Of a DNA stretch of 64,000 nt, positions 37,569-52,500 are shown one piece after another. The position numbers were made by a program, and so were the translations under genes. Origin of the DNA: Nymphaea colorata (Eukaryota; Streptophyta; Magnoliopsida; Nymphaeales; Nymphaeaceae); the NCBI RefSeq assembly GCF_008831285.2, contig NC_045151.1:11274571-11338570 (forward strand). The letters are read 5' to 3'. Position 1 is the first letter of the stretch; the number at the start of each line of letters is the position of its first letter. The notes under the pieces are model-generated. The model was given only the letters and a program-made list of their open reading frames with translations, did no database searches and was not told where the DNA came from.

Positions 37569-40500
37569 ATATGACAAAAATGTCTATAAACCACAAAATT
37601 ATCAAATAACAATTGAAATAGTGCACCTAAATTGAAATACTGCACGATAGCGATTATAAAACAAACTCTTGAACTAAAATATCAATAACAAGAAACATAC
37701 ATGATTTAACACAATAGATTAAATCATAAGCTAAGGAAAGCAACTGATAACTGATACAACATAAAACAAATACAATTCAGCAAAATAGAGGTAACTAATT
37801 TTAACTGAAAGAATAGTTAAGATCACAAGGCCCTCAAGTGCAGCTTGAAGCCTTGAACCCATATGGCAGCAAACCTTACATATCAAATGTGCAAAAGAGG
37901 ATTCCTATATTTCAAAGAGAAAATACAAATTATAGGCGTACTATCTTGCCCAAACCAAACACGAGGTTATAATTGCAGAAATCTAAAAATCACATGTGTG
38001 TTTGATAAAAATTATGGAACAGAGATGAACAGAGTGAATTTGATTCCGTGGAAGCTATGGACCGAAGAAAGGGTTGACTCAGAAATCAGAACACATGAAT
38101 GGATTAAAAGTCAGTTTGGGGGTGCTGATACGGGAGGAGTGAGTGCACGGGAGAAGAGGAAGAGGGTATACGATGGTGCCCTAAACCCTCTTTTTAACAT
38201 TAAAAATTTTTAAAAGAAAAAATAAAAAAAAGGACGAAAATAGGCTTGACATGGTTTGACCGCACCCGACTCGAGTCAAACGCGAGTCGGGTGCGTGTCC
38301 AAAATGGACGAAAATGATTGGGTTTGGTCAGCCGCACTCGACTCTTGTTGACTTGTGTTGGGTGCGAATCTGAGCCGCACGCGTGTCCGCTCCCGCATTC
38401 GAGTCGTGTCGACACTTTGGAGCGTCTGTTGGACTTAGGCTTTAACATAGACAAGGTTTTTCTTGGCTGTTCGGTGAAGTTGTTTTTCTCAAGAAAGTTT
38501 TAGAAAAAAGCTTTGCAAATTTAAACAAAAAAATCCTATAAATGATTAAAAATAAAATAAATGAGAAACTAATAAAAAAGCAAAAAAAAATCATTAAAAA
38601 AATCACGATAATTGCAAGGTATTCATTTTGGGCGAGATTTTCATAATCTCATAAATATCCGAGATTTTAAAAAAATCTCGCTATATCTATGACAATTGGG
38701 CCCTTTAATCTTTAGTGTGTAACTTGGCCTAGATTCGATCACATTACTTTTCCAAATTTGCAACTAACCCCTCTCATCTTCCCAAATTCTTGAACTTCTC
38801 ATGTGTAAGAGCCGATTTCTCGAAGATAAATCATGTACAAAAAAGGAGGAAAAGATTTTTTTTTTAGCTATCTAAAAGAACTACTAGGAAGTTTCAACTT
38901 CATAAAATGGAAAACCTATATTACCATGTTACCTTGAATAAGTTATGGTCTAACATGGTGGTTCTAACATAGATATTGCATATGTTAGTTTATGTTTCTT
39001 GCCGGAGTGGTGGCAAGTTTGCAAGAACATCATTGGCTGGTATGGTTTTTAAGATGCTTTAGTGTAATTCTTTTAGGTTGCTCCTCTTTTCTCTATTGTC
39101 TACACAGAGTGTTTAAAACATAGAGTTGGCTGAAAGTTTTTAGGCTCCATTTATGCACTAAAAAAAATGGGAGTAGTTGGTTGTTAACAATTAGTGGTAC
39201 CTAGCAAAGATATTGTTTGCCTCGTTACCGCTTGCTAAAAAGGCTCCTTCGATTTTACTTCTTCATTGATTTATTGAGGCTTAGATGTGATTGATTGCAT
39301 TTTGGGACGTCACATTAGTTCATCATCCATCCTGTCATTGTCATCATCCTACTATAATTGTCTCTCCCTGTTTTATGAAAAAAAAAAAAGGAACCTAGGC
39401 CTGACTTGTTTCCAAGTTTGATTCTAAACTTGTTGACAGGGTCTTGTTAGGAAGTTTAGGTAACAGGACTCTGCCAGTATGAATTTGATATTCCTGTAAA
39501 TCAGGCCTGAATTTAATGATAGAAACACTTCAAGAGTCGCACTTTTGAAGATACCAGCCACTCCAAGAAATCACACAAGGAGAAACCTCAAACTAGAGGT
39601 GAAAAACTTGTATTCAATCTCAAATAATGCACAAAACCAGACCTTAAAGCCCATACTAAGCAAGGGACCCAAGTCCCTTATTTATGGTGGAAAGAAAGGA
39701 AGGAGAAAAAGGAGCTAGCTGTTGGGCAGCTCTAACGGCTAGATTTCTAGCCGTTGGGAGTAGCCAACAGCTAGTTCCCTTTTCTAATAAAAAGAAATGA
39801 AAAGTATGCAGAAAAATAAAAGGAAAATAAGTACAAAAAGGCCTACGCGTACATACATATATTTATATATACAAATGATACATCAAACTATTAAGAGTTT
39901 AAGATATATGATAGTACATATAAAAGCATATGTGCATACTTACATTAGAGATAATCCTTAAAGTCTAACACCCTCCCTCAAACTTATGGTGTGATCACTG
40001 AATATTTGCCAAAAAGAAGCTGAAATCTTGTTGAAGCAAGTGCTTTGGTGAAGAAATCTTTAAGTTGATATTATGAAAGAACAAAAGATATGTCAATTGT
40101 TCGTCTAAGATATTTTTCTCTCACATATTGACAATCTATTTCAATATGTTTTGTCTTTTCATGAAAAGTATGATTGTTTACAGTGTAGATGATGCTTTTA
40201 TGTCGCAGTAGAGCTTAGTGGCTTCAGTCAAATCAATTTCAATGTCCTTCAATAAATTCTTTAACCATACAATTTCCTGCTTTGTTCTATCATGTAACAC
40301 AGGGTTGTTGGCCAAGTTGATCGCTGACTTGTTATCACATTACATCTTCATTGGTCCTTCAGTCAACAATACTTTCAGCCCTAATAATTTTGACACTTCC
40401 ATAGCAACAACTCTATATTCAACCTCTGCACTAGAGCGGGAACAAACATCTTGTCTCTTGCTCCTCCACACAATAAAATTTCCTCTTAGGTAGACATAGT

Positions 40501-43500
40501 ACCCTGAGGTTGATCTTCTGGTATCAACACAGCTCGCCCAGTTTGCATCGGAATACCCCTCAATCTCAATTGGTTCATGTTTCACATATACGATCCCTTT
40601 GTCAGGATTCCTCTTCAAGTAACACAAGATCCTGTCAATCGCCTTCAAGTGGAGCATCCGTTGGAGCATGCATGAATTGACTCATCACATTAACAGCAAA
40701 GGTAAATATCAGGCTAGTGAGAGTAAGATAGATCAACTTTCCAACCAGACGTTGATACCTTCCCTTGGCCTCTTCACAGGAAGGTTCTCCATCCCTAATA
40801 TTGAGCTTGTGTCCAACATCTATAGGAGTAGAAGCAGGTCTACAACATAGTTTTTCTGTCTCCTTTAGTAAATCCAAAGTATACTTCCGTTGATTCAGCA
40901 CAAGGGTCGTACCTGACCTAGCAATTTCAATACCAAGAAAATACCTTAGTTTGCCAAGTCCTTGAGATCAAACTCGGCAGCCAGTAACTCTTTTAATTTT
41001 GTTATTTCATCTTCATCATCACCTGTAACAATCATATAATCAACATAGACTAACAAAAGAGTAACCTTACCCTCCCTTCTCTTCACAAATAGAGTATGAT
41101 CTTTATTTCCTTGATTGTAGCCATGTTGTCTCATTACAAGTCTAAGACGTTCAATCCATGCTCGGGAAGATTGCTTGAGCCCATATAAAGTTTTTTTCAG
41201 TTTGCAGCGTTTTTCCAGTTCCTTATATTCTGGGGGCATACACATATACACCACCTCTTCAAGGTCTCCATTGAGAAAAACATTCTTGACGTCAAGTTGG
41301 TACATCTTCCACTCCTTCCATCACTGCTAAAGAAATAATCACTCTAACAGTGTTCATTTTTGCAACAGGAGCAAAAGTATTCAAATAGTCAATTGCATAT
41401 TTTTGACTAAACCCCTTGGCAACAAGGCGAGCTTTGTACCTCTCGACACTCCCATCTGGTTTGTACTTAAAGGTGTAGACCCACTTGGATCCAACTAGAT
41501 GAGCCGTTTCAGGGATCTTAACTACCTCCCATGTCCTGTTTCTGTTCAAGGCTTCCATCTCTTCTTGCATTGTATGAGTCCACTTGGGATCACTCTGAGT
41601 CTCAGCAACAGTCGTGGGAATCACAGTCAAAGAAAGAGATATACAAAACATTTGTAGTTCTTGCCCAGTCTATAATATGATACGAAGTTACCAATAGAGT
41701 GTTAGTACATGACCTGACACCCTTTCTCAGGGCAATGAGAAGCTCTTCATTTTCAGCTTTTTTCTGAATGTCCTTTTCAACTGGTTTCTCCCGAGCACGA
41801 CTTAGGTCATCCAAGGAAGGAGTAGCATTTGGGTTGGGAGTAGAATTCTTACCATCCTTACCATCAGTCACTTCATCTGTACGTACTCTCCGCCTAGAGT
41901 AAACCTGCCCAAACAAATGGTTACGTTCTTCCTCAGTCTCAATAGAACAACCTCCATCCATTTCACGCTCAAGCACATCTACAACTGCTTGACTCTCTTC
42001 CTGCTTATATTTCAGAAAATCTGTGAATTGAATCTCTTGATTTGGAGAATACTCTTCCCTTGACATAGACTTTTCCCCCTGAAGAGGATTCTCACCAAAA
42101 TAAGAGACATGTTCCAAGAAGGTGACATCCTTGGTAACATAAACACGACCAATGGTAGGATCAAGACACTTATACCCCTTTTAAGTAGGATAATAGCCCA
42201 CAAACACACCCTTAATCGACTTTGGATCAAGTTTTTTCATATTGGAACTATGATCATGAATAAAACAAACACATCCAAAAGACACGATGTGGGAGGAGAA
42301 AGGGTTGATGACTACCTGGATGCATAGAATGGGGGGTCCGCCCATTTAGCACACGACTAGGCATACGATTAATCAAATATGCACTAGTGAGAACAACATC
42401 ACCCCAATATTGTTTGGGAAAATTCCTTTGAAACAAGAGGGCCTTGGTGACATTAGGCAACTGACGATTTTTCCTCCCTCAGCTACCCCATTTTGTGGGG
42501 AAGTATAACTACAGGACGTCTCATAGACAATCCCCTTTTTTCGAAAGAATTCTTCAATAGATTGACACACATACTCACGATCAATGTTATCCGTATCATA
42601 TGATACGGACGCGTATCGTACGATACGTATCCTATAGGCCAAGAAAATCTATACGATACGTGTTCGAAACACGATACGCGTGCGTATCGCATGATACATG
42701 CGGTACACCCCCGTATCGTACGATATGGGGGTAAAATGAAAAAGGGGCCCGATGGCCTCTCTTTTTTGCGTCATATTTTGAAACCTACGCTCCTCTCTCT
42801 CTCTTTTCTTGTTTCTAAACACTGCAAGAGACGTGGGAGGGAGAGATTTTCTCCATTTGCATCAAGATTTGCCGGTGAAGAAGCTTTATTTCTCGTTGTG
42901 AGGAGTCTCGGGATGGTGGGAAGCTTGGAGAAAGAGGGTTTTTTGGTTTTTAACACCAAGAAGGTAAGAAATAACTCATTTTTACTGTTGAATCGTTCAT
43001 TTCTCTTATTTCCTACATTTATTTGTATGTTTTTACTTGTTTTGTGAAGATATAATGTCGGATCTTGCATGGCAGTGGTGTACAAGGGTGAATCCCAAAG
43101 ATAGGTTAAGAGTTAAGTGCAATTATTGTAAGCAAATCATATCAGGAGAGAGTTTTGCTTGTTTTTTTGGATTTTTTTAGAATTTTTCTGATTTGTTCCT
43201 ATTTTTTATAAATTTTTAATATTTCTTACAAATTAAAAAATTTAATTTTACGATACGTTACGATATATTTACGATACGTTAACGATACAGAGTATAGGTC
43301 GTCCCAACCGATACGCAATACGATACGGCAGTGATAACATTGATTCAACTTGCCGTAGAGCATAAACATCTTTCATCAATTGATATACTTGCACATCCTT
43401 CTTTTTCTGGCCGTACATCTGTTCCAGAATAACCCACATATCCCTCGCAGTCCTCTTGTGAAGAATGAGGGGTTGAATATCAGAGGACACAGAGTTAACA

Positions 43501-46500
43501 ATCAAAGTCTTAACTTGGTTGCCCTCAAGAAACCATGTGTCCCAAGCAACGCTAGTCTCAACAGGTTCAATCTTCCTGCCATTTACATAAGCAATTCGGC
43601 CCCGTGATAGCAGCGGACCATTGGAGGTAATTTTCTTTGGTGAGATGAATAGTAGTGACCTGAACAGGTATGTTTTCAGTTCTAGCACCCCCAACCTCAG
43701 TCTGGTCAATATTAATAGTAGAGGAGGATGATTCAGCCACCCCAAAGCAATGATAAAACTACCAACGAAAAGGAGAGAAGCCTGTGACACACAGGGCGCA
43801 GCAACGAACACACAACAACAGTAACGGAAGGTAAAACAGAAGGAGGTTACTTACTGAAACGAGGATAGTCACCGCTGAGATTGGACGACACAGCAGGGCA
43901 AGCGCCCGACGAGGAAAAAACGCTGCAGCAGTAGGGGCGACGACAAAGGATCCTTCACGTACCTGCCTTGGGCAAAAGCAGACAGAGCAGGACGGCAGGG
44001 AACAACAGTGGCAATGGCAGGGAGCAGTGGCAGGAAGCGGCACTACACGGCGCCAAAGGGCACAGAGATGCAAGCGACCTGGAGACGATCTACCGTTGGG
44101 ATTTGACGACCGAGCACCACTGGTGCTCCACTGGAACTTCACGGCAGACTTCAACTGTCAAAACGATACACGCTGGCCCACGCGACTTCAGGAGAGGCAG
44201 CAACACAGCGACAACAGCTTAAACGACTTAGGTGGCAGTTCGGGCAGCAGCGGAAGAGACAGGAGGAGAGCAGTGGCAGGCGACCGGGCGCTGGGGCGAA
44301 CGAAAGGAGGAGCAGCGTCGAGCGTCGGGCATCTAGAAAGGAAGGAGGAGCGGCGTCAGGCGTCTAGAACGGCAACAATGTTGTCGGGCGTCTGGCATCT
44401 TGAACGACAACAAAAACAAAACCACGAACGGGAAAGGAAGAGGTTCAAAAGATCTCAAAAACTCGTCGTCTCTGATACCATGTTGAAACAAAAAAGAAAT
44501 AGAACAGGTGCCAAACATAGATTTAATGTGGAAAACCACTCAATAAGAGGGAAAAAACCACGATGGAGGAGACTGACGCCCACTAGCAGCCAGACTCTCT
44601 CTCTCTCTACAATACTTCATTCACACACAACAATTTAGGGATTACACAGGCGTAAGTATAGCCTAAACAGGATAACATACTGATCCGGGTCCAGACCCAT
44701 ACCCGGACAGGAGACCCATTAAAACATATGTCAACAATCATATATATGAATGCGGGGATTCATGGGAAGTGTGGCAGATTTGGTCCCCAATGATCCTGTT
44801 TCATGCAGAAGATCAAGAACATACTTCTTTTGAGACACTATAACTCCTTGATTACTATGAGCCACCTCAATATCAAGAAAATGATGGAGTTATCCAAGGT
44901 CTATTGTAACAAAGTGTTGCTATTCTTTTGTTTGAGCTATCTCTTGATCATTGTTCCCGGTAAGAACGATATCATCCATTTAGACAATCAATATCACCAT
45001 ACCCGATGAGCCTCGCTTGATAAATAATGAGTGATCAAGCTGGGATCGGCAAAATCCACACTTAGATAACACCTCAGTAAGCTTTTGGAACCATGCACGA
45101 GGACTCTGTTTAAGTCCATAAATAGCCTTCTTTAACTTGCATACCTTGGAACACTCCCCCTGCCGCTCAAAACCTGGTGGTTGCTGCATATGGATGGTTT
45201 CAGAAAGGTCTCCATACAGAAAAACATTTTTCACATCCAACTGAAAGAGAGGTCACTCTCGCTGGACAACAAGAGATATAATTAAGCGAATAGTGCCCAA
45301 CCGAGCCACAGGTGAAAATGTCTCAAAGACTTTTGAAATCATGTTGTGAAAGTTTTTGAAATTCATAAAGACTTTTGATTTGTGTTTAAGAAAATAAACA
45401 CAAGCATATCAAGAGTGATCATATACAAAAACAACATAATATAACAAGCAACCTTTAGACATAATAGGAGCGGGTCCCCATACATCTGAATGCACTAATT
45501 CAAAGGGTGCTTTTGCAACAAAGTTTATATTGCTAAAATGTAAAACCTTAACTTTGTCTTTAAAACAATCATTACAACAAATCTATTCTTTACATTTCTC
45601 CTCCAAAAATGGGATACAAGACATTTAAGTTTTGATGCCAAATTTGAATGTCAATTTTCTTGACAATGTTGCAAGTAGGGTTGGAAAGATCTAAATAATC
45701 AACATAGTAGGGATCATTTTTCCTAGAACCTTCCCAATCGTTTTCTTGGAAAGGTGGTTGTGTATCAAAAATTTATTTTGTGAGAAGACAATATCACATC
45801 CATAATCGGTTATATTGAGAAATCGACAAGAGATTCAAGTTTGGGAATAAATCTATCTTGTGATATTTTGAAAACTTTTGAATTAAAATTTTGATCAATA
45901 TTTCCAACACATTTGAATTCAAGAGGAGTTCCATTGGCGGTTTTAACAAAAGGGCATGACTCTTCTTTAGTGCATTCGGTAAGTAGTTCATATGAAATGA
46001 AGCTCCATAATCAAGTATTCAAGACTATTTACTTGATGATGTAAGTGTCACCATTGCTTTGGAAATTGGAGAAGCTCCTCCTTCGGCTGGCGAGCACTTA
46101 CAAGCTTGTCTAGGTCGAAGTGATTGCTTTTCTTTACTTTCTTCATGCATTATCCCAGCCACACTTGTCTTCTTACAAATTTCTTCAATTTAGGACACTT
46201 AGGTTTAATATGTCATTTTTCTTGGTAAGAAAAACATATGATTTTTTTTTTTTTTGCTATCCTCATAAATTTCAATTGAAGTGAGGAAGCCTGTAAGTTT
46301 TCATACGAGCACCAGGTCTTGAGGTGGCAAGAACACTCACTATTCTTTATAGAAAAGTTAAGTCTATTCTCTTCCATTTGAAGCTCCGCTATAGTCTCAT
46401 TCATGGATGACACTTTATGTCCATGAAGTAAAGAGGTTGTGACCCCATCATTCCGGTTTAAGACCAAAAATAAATTTATAAAATTTCTGCCTTTGAATTT

Positions 46501-49500
46501 GTTTTTCTCTTAGCACTTAGTTCATCCCATAATTATTCTATCTCTCTAACATACTCCTTAATAGATTTATCTCCTTGTTGGAGATTTTCATTCTTCATTT
46601 GAAGGTTGTACATGTAAGCTACATCCTTCATAGTATGAGTTTCTTGAGGAATTTTCAAGCTTTATGACTCAAAGTTGTAGTATCTTCCATTCTTCTTACT
46701 TTTTTTCATATTCATTCACAACCTTATCTTTTTCGATTCCATTAGTTCATGAGTGTTTCCATCTATGGTTTTGGTTAAGATTAATTGTAACTCACTTTTA
46801 GACCTATCAACAAGTTCTCATAATCCTTTACTTATGTTGAAGTGTTCCATAGTTCTTGTCCATTGAACATAATTAGATGAAGTAAGCTTTGGGAGAGGAA
46901 TGGAGGTAGTTCCCTCGTCCATGATATGTACCTTGTATAAATGTAGTTTTGTATAAATGTAGTTTAGTTGTTGAGGTAGCACTAAGATGAAAACGACCAC
47001 AAAAACAACAAGAGAGCTTGAGGCAACATCAAAACAGTCCACAAAATCAGCCACAAAATTTAGCAAGATAGAAGGTTGTGACAGCACCAAAAACAGCCAC
47101 AAAAGTCAGTGAGATATCCACGAAAAACAGCCACCAAAGATCAGCAAGAAGATAGCTCCTCTTGTGCAAAACAACAACAAATACTTCCATCAAACAGTTG
47201 GTGTGCTAAGCAACAGGCCTTAAAGCCCATGCTAAGCAACAGGCCCAAGTCCTTTAAACTGTTGGGCAGCTCCAACCCCTACCCTAAATTTCTAGCTGTT
47301 GGGAGCAGTCAAAGCTAGTTCCCTTCGCTAATAAAAAGAAATAATAAAAATATACAAAAAAGTACAAGAAACATAAATGCAAAAAGTTCTATGCATATAT
47401 ACATATATTTATATATACAAATCATATATCAAACTACTAGGACGTTAAGATGTATTATAGTACATATAAAAACATATATGCATACTTACGTTAGAGCTAA
47501 TCCTTAAATGCTAACAATTCCTTACATTAAAAATTCGTTAAGGGACAAATACTGACTTTGTGTTAACGTAATCCACAACAAAAGCTTTCCTCACATGTCA
47601 GTTAGAAGAAAACAGGCAGGATGAGAAGAATAGAGATGAAGAGAGAGGAAAGAAAGAAAAAGGAGGACAAAGGAGAGGAAGAAGAGGAGGGGAGAAAAGA
47701 CATCAGTTTCTCCCAGGAGTGGAAAGCTTTGATACCATGTTACGGTAGAGAGACAGAAGACAAAGGGGTGGGGGAGAGAGAGAGGAAGGAAAGTTCGCTT
47801 GCCAGTGTCCCTAATCCTACGATAATAATGGATTGGGGGTCGGCTGAAGACAATTAAACAGTCCAAATAGAAACAAAATTAATAAAGGAGTATTGTCTAT
47901 AACCACTCATAAAATACCAAAAGCGACTCAATAATTCTCAACAAAAAATGTAAAAACTACAACAAATAATGAGAAAATGTTTTTTTTCCCTGTTTTTCTC
48001 AGCAAGCTTGTTTTTAATGTAGAGGAAAAATAAATGGTGCATGTGCTGGATAGTTGTTGAAGGACTAACATATAAGTTAATGCTAATATGGTGTTGTTTT
48101 TTAGTGACAAATTATTAGTTTTACCATCCAGCAACATTTGACACATGACAGCATTGAACTCCCCTATACATATGTGTGTACGTGTGTACATATATATGTA
48201 CACATTGCTCTCTTATATGTATTTTATATTATACTTTTCTGTACTTTCTTTTTATTGTCTGTATCTTTATTTCCTTTTTTTCTGCTCATCAGAACTAGCT
48301 GTTGGCTAGTCCCAATAGTACTTTTTCTAGCCGTTTGGACTAAACTATGTACACAGTCCTTATTTTGCCTTGTGAACTAAACTAGTCCAAGTTTTGTTTG
48401 TGCCCTTCATACATTATTTTTTGCATTTCTGCTCACATGAAAACTTCAAATGACATGTTTAAAACGTTTTACACATTGCTTCCTGAAAATGAGACCTGTA
48501 GAAACAGTAAAAGCGAGAGAACGAGAAATGAACACAGATGTAACATGGAAAACCCCTCAACTAGAGGGAAAAAACCACGAGTGAGGAGGACTAGTGCCCA
48601 CTAGCAACCAGACACTCTCTCTCATAAACTTTCATTCATACCCAAAAAATAGGGTTACAAAGATACAAGTAGAGTCTCAACAGGCCTAAACAAGAGCACA
48701 CACTGGACCGGGTCCAGACCCAGACCCGTACATTAAAACATGTCAACACTCCTCCTCAAGTTGGGCATACAGATCAAACATGCCCAACTTGGATACATTT
48801 CTCTCAAATGAAGTTGAAGACAAGGCTTTGGTCAGGACATCAGCAGTTTGGTCTTCAGATCTCATATAAAGTACAAGTTCTTTAGCATCAATTCTTTCTC
48901 GAATGAAATGCCGGTCAATCTCAACATGCTTTGTTCTGTCATGAAGCACAGGGTTGTTGGCCAAGTTGATTGCTGACTTGTTATCACAATACATCTTCAT
49001 TGGTTCTTCAACTTTTATACCAATATCAGTCAACAATACTTTCAGCCACAAAAGCTCAGAAACTTCCATAGCAACAGCTCTGTATTCTACTTCAGCACTG
49101 GAACGAGAACAAACGTCTTGCCTCTTACTCCTCCACACTATGAGATTCCCTCCCAAATAAATACAATAGCTAGAGGTGGACCTCCTAGTGTCAATACAGC
49201 CTGCTCAGTCTGCATCTGAATAACCTTCAATCCCAAGAGCGTCTTGCTTAACATACAAGAGACCTTTGCCAGGATTCCTCTTCAAGTAGCATAAGATCCT
49301 GTCGACAGCCTTCAAGTGAGCATCCGTGGGAGCATGCATGAACTGACTCATCACATTCACAACGAAGGTAATATTAGGTCTAGTGAGAATAAGATAAATC
49401 AATTTCCCCACAAGACGTTGATATCTTCTCTTGGCCTCTTCACAGAGAGGCTCCCCATCTCTAAGACTCAGCTTATGGCCAGCATCTAGAGGAGTAGAAG

Positions 49501-52500
49501 CCGGTCTACACCCAAGTTTCCCGGTCTCCTTTAACAAATCTAGAGTGTACTTCCGCTGATTTAGCACAAGGCTAGTACCAGACCTAGCAATTTCAATGCC
49601 AAGGAAATATTTCAACTTACCAAGGTCCTTGAGATCAAACTCGATCGCCAATAGTTTCTTTAACTTACTTATTTCATCTTCATCATCACCTGTGATAATC
49701 ATATCATCAACATATATCAACAGAATAGTAACCTTTTGCTCATTCCTCTTCACAAAGAGTGTATGATCTCCATTCCCTTGATGATATCCATATTGTCTCA
49801 TTACAAGTCTAAGTCATTCAAACTTCAAACCATGCTCGAGGAGATTGTTTGAGCCCATATAGAGCTTTCCTTAGCTTGCAACATTTTCAAGGTTCCTCAT
49901 ATCCTGGAGGCATACACATATATACTTCTTCTTCAAGGTCTTTATTGAGAAATGCGTTCTTGACATCAAGTTGGTACATCTTCCACTCCTTTATCACAGC
50001 TAAGGATATAATGACTTTGACAGTCTTCATCTTTGCAACGGGAGCAAAGGTCTCCAAGTAGTCGATTCCATATTTCTGACTGAACCCCTTGGCAACAAGT
50101 CGAACTTTATAACTGTCTATATTCCCATCTGGCTTATACTTAATGGCATAAACCCACTTGGATCCTACCAAATGAGCGGCTTCAGGAATCTTTACCACAT
50201 CCCATGTCTTGTTTCTGTTAAAGGCTTCCATCTCTTCTTGCATTGCATAAGTCCACTTGGGATCCCTCTGAGCCTCAGCAACATTCCTAAGAATCACAGC
50301 CAAAGAAAGAGAAGATACAAAACATTTGTACAGTCTAAAATATGAAACAAAGTTACCAATAGGATGTTGAGTACATGACCTGACACCCTTTCGCAGGGCG
50401 ATGGGAAGCTCTTCACTTGCAACAACAGTCTGAGTGTCTTCTTCAACTTGTTTCTCCCGAGCATGACTTGGATCATCCAGGGAAGGAGTAATTGGATTGG
50501 GAGTAGAATTCTCATCACGTGTCACCTCATCTGTACAGACTCTTCGCCTAGAGTAAACTTTCCCAAAACGGTGACAATGTTCCTCCTCAGTCCCAGTAGA
50601 ACCCCTTTCATCAACTGCTTGACTCTCCTCCCGCCTATAGTCTAGGAAATCTGTGAACTGAATATCTTGACTCAGAGAATACTCTTTCCTTGTCATAGAC
50701 TTCTCCCCCTGAAGAGAATTCTCACCAAAATAGGAAGCATGTTCAAAGAAAGTGACATCTTTGGTAACATAGGCACGATCAGTGGAGTGGAAGGGTTTCG
50801 ACACTTGTACCTTTTTTGAGTGGGAGAATAACCTAGAAATATGCCCTTAATAGACCTGTGATCAAGCTTTTTAATATGAGGACTATGATTGTGAATAAAG
50901 CAGACACAACCAAAAACTCTGGGTGGAAGAGAGAAATGTTCACGACTCCCCGGTAACATAGAATGAGGCGTCTGCCCATTCAACACCCGACTAGGCAGAC
51001 GGTTGATAAGATACGCACTGGTCAACACAGCATCCCCCCAATACTTTTTTGGAACATGACGTTGAAAAAGAAGATCCCGAGTCATATTCAATAACTGGCG
51101 ATTCTTTCGTTCAACAACTCCATTTTGAGGAGTATAACTACATGAAGTCTCATGAACAATTCCCTTTTTTCGAAAAAAGCTATCAATAGACTGACACGTA
51201 TATTCACGAGCATTGTTAGACCGAAAGGTCTTAACAGATGCTACATATTGAGTTTCCACATAAGTAATGAAAGTTTCTATGACAGTAGGAACTTCACTAC
51301 GGTCTTTTAGCAAGTAAACAATGGTGTTCTGAGAACAATCATCTATAAAGATGATAAAATATTGAAAACCATGATAAGAAGGAATTCCCGAAGGCCCCCA
51401 CACATCAGAATGAATCATGGCAAACACCTCATTAAAACGATGGATAGACACAGGGCATGAAGCCCTAACATGTTTGGCCAGGTGACAGACATCACAAGAC
51501 ACCATAGTCATATCTAACCTGGAACACAGATCAGAAAATAACTGTCTCAGAATTCCAAAAGGAAGGTGTCCGAGGCGCTCATGCCAACGCAGAATCGATT
51601 GAAGGGAGTCCTTTCTACTCTTCGCTGTTTTGCTGGTGGCTGTCATGAGGGCAGTAGCGACACGCATATGTAAACGATATAGCCCTTCATAAAACAAACC
51701 AATCCCAATCCTCTTCCCTGTCACTAAGTCCTGTAGAACACAGCGATCAACAGAAAAAATAAGCTCACAATTCAACTCTTTTGTAATCTTGCTAACCGAC
51801 AAGAGATTCAAGGGAAGATGAGGAGCATGTAGAGCATTGTGGACTAAGAACTTGTTCAAAAGTGAGAGACTCCCTTTTCCAACCAGAGAGATAGAGGAAC
51901 CATTGGCAAGAGACACACGTTCCTTTCCTGACGAAAGCTTATACCCATGAAAGACCTTAGGATCGCCAGTCATGTGGTGAGTAGCACCACTATCAATAAT
52001 CCACTTGCCCATACGAGAATCTACCATCACGAAAGCTCACTAAAATAGCAATAAAGGCTGGCAGCGTGAAACAAATGGTGGCCAACTGCTAGAAGGAAGA
52101 AGACAGCCCCACAGAGAGCAAAAAATGACCAACACGAGCGACGGCAGCAGCGGCAATCGCAGCACGGAGGCGATGAAGGCAACACTAGACCACCACCGAA
52201 ACTTCACGGTGGCAGCGAACAGTCCTGGACTACCAACGGTAATAGGGAACAACAGAAACACCACCAAAACTCACGACAGCAGAGGATGAGCAGCAACCGA
52301 TGGGCAGAAATGCAGAAACACGGGAGGGAGTCCTGTCAGACGCAGACCGGACGACACAGGGCGAAGCAGACAGTATCACCGGCGGTGCTGCGCAGATAGA
52401 ACAGGCAGCTCTGGAGGAAACCGACGACGCTGGTGGCACAGAATGAGAGAGGCTGCAGACGCTGGGGACGACAGCCAGACGACGCAGCTGATGATCCAAG

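Larger units (their letters stand above)
40278..44736 (-). mobile_element. Ty1/copia element E, lacking its 3' end
   Basis: The 5' LTR is 44481-44736 and the primer-binding site TGGTATCAGAGA follows at 44480-44469 on the minus strand. A leader and gag come next, then a hAT derivative at 42582-43342 sits where the end of gag, the protease and the start of integrase should be. Integrase end, RT and RNase H follow. At about 40278 the RNase H of E stops in the middle (after LHDRTK-like sequence) and RNase H of G continues, so E has no polypurine tract or 3' LTR. Confidence 0.82.
39517..47516 (-). mobile_element. Ty1/copia element G, interrupted by element E
   Basis: The 3' LTR (39517-39970) and a partial 5' LTR (about 47208-47516) share distinctive stretches such as CCTTAAAGCCCAT and the TTTATATATACAAAT block. 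The polypurine tract reads, on the minus strand, TTTGAGGGAGGG next to the 3' LTR. Internal pieces: gag from ATG 46922 ([20 protein letters not shown]), integrase near 45.5 kb ([16 protein letters not shown]), RT at 44980-45240 and the RNase H end near 40.0-40.28 kb. The part between about 40278 and 44736 is element E. All frames are broken. Confidence 0.82.

Noticed and set aside
44027-44638. 203-codon plus-strand frame
   Set aside because: It is antisense to the leader and LTR of copia E, and composition explains its length.
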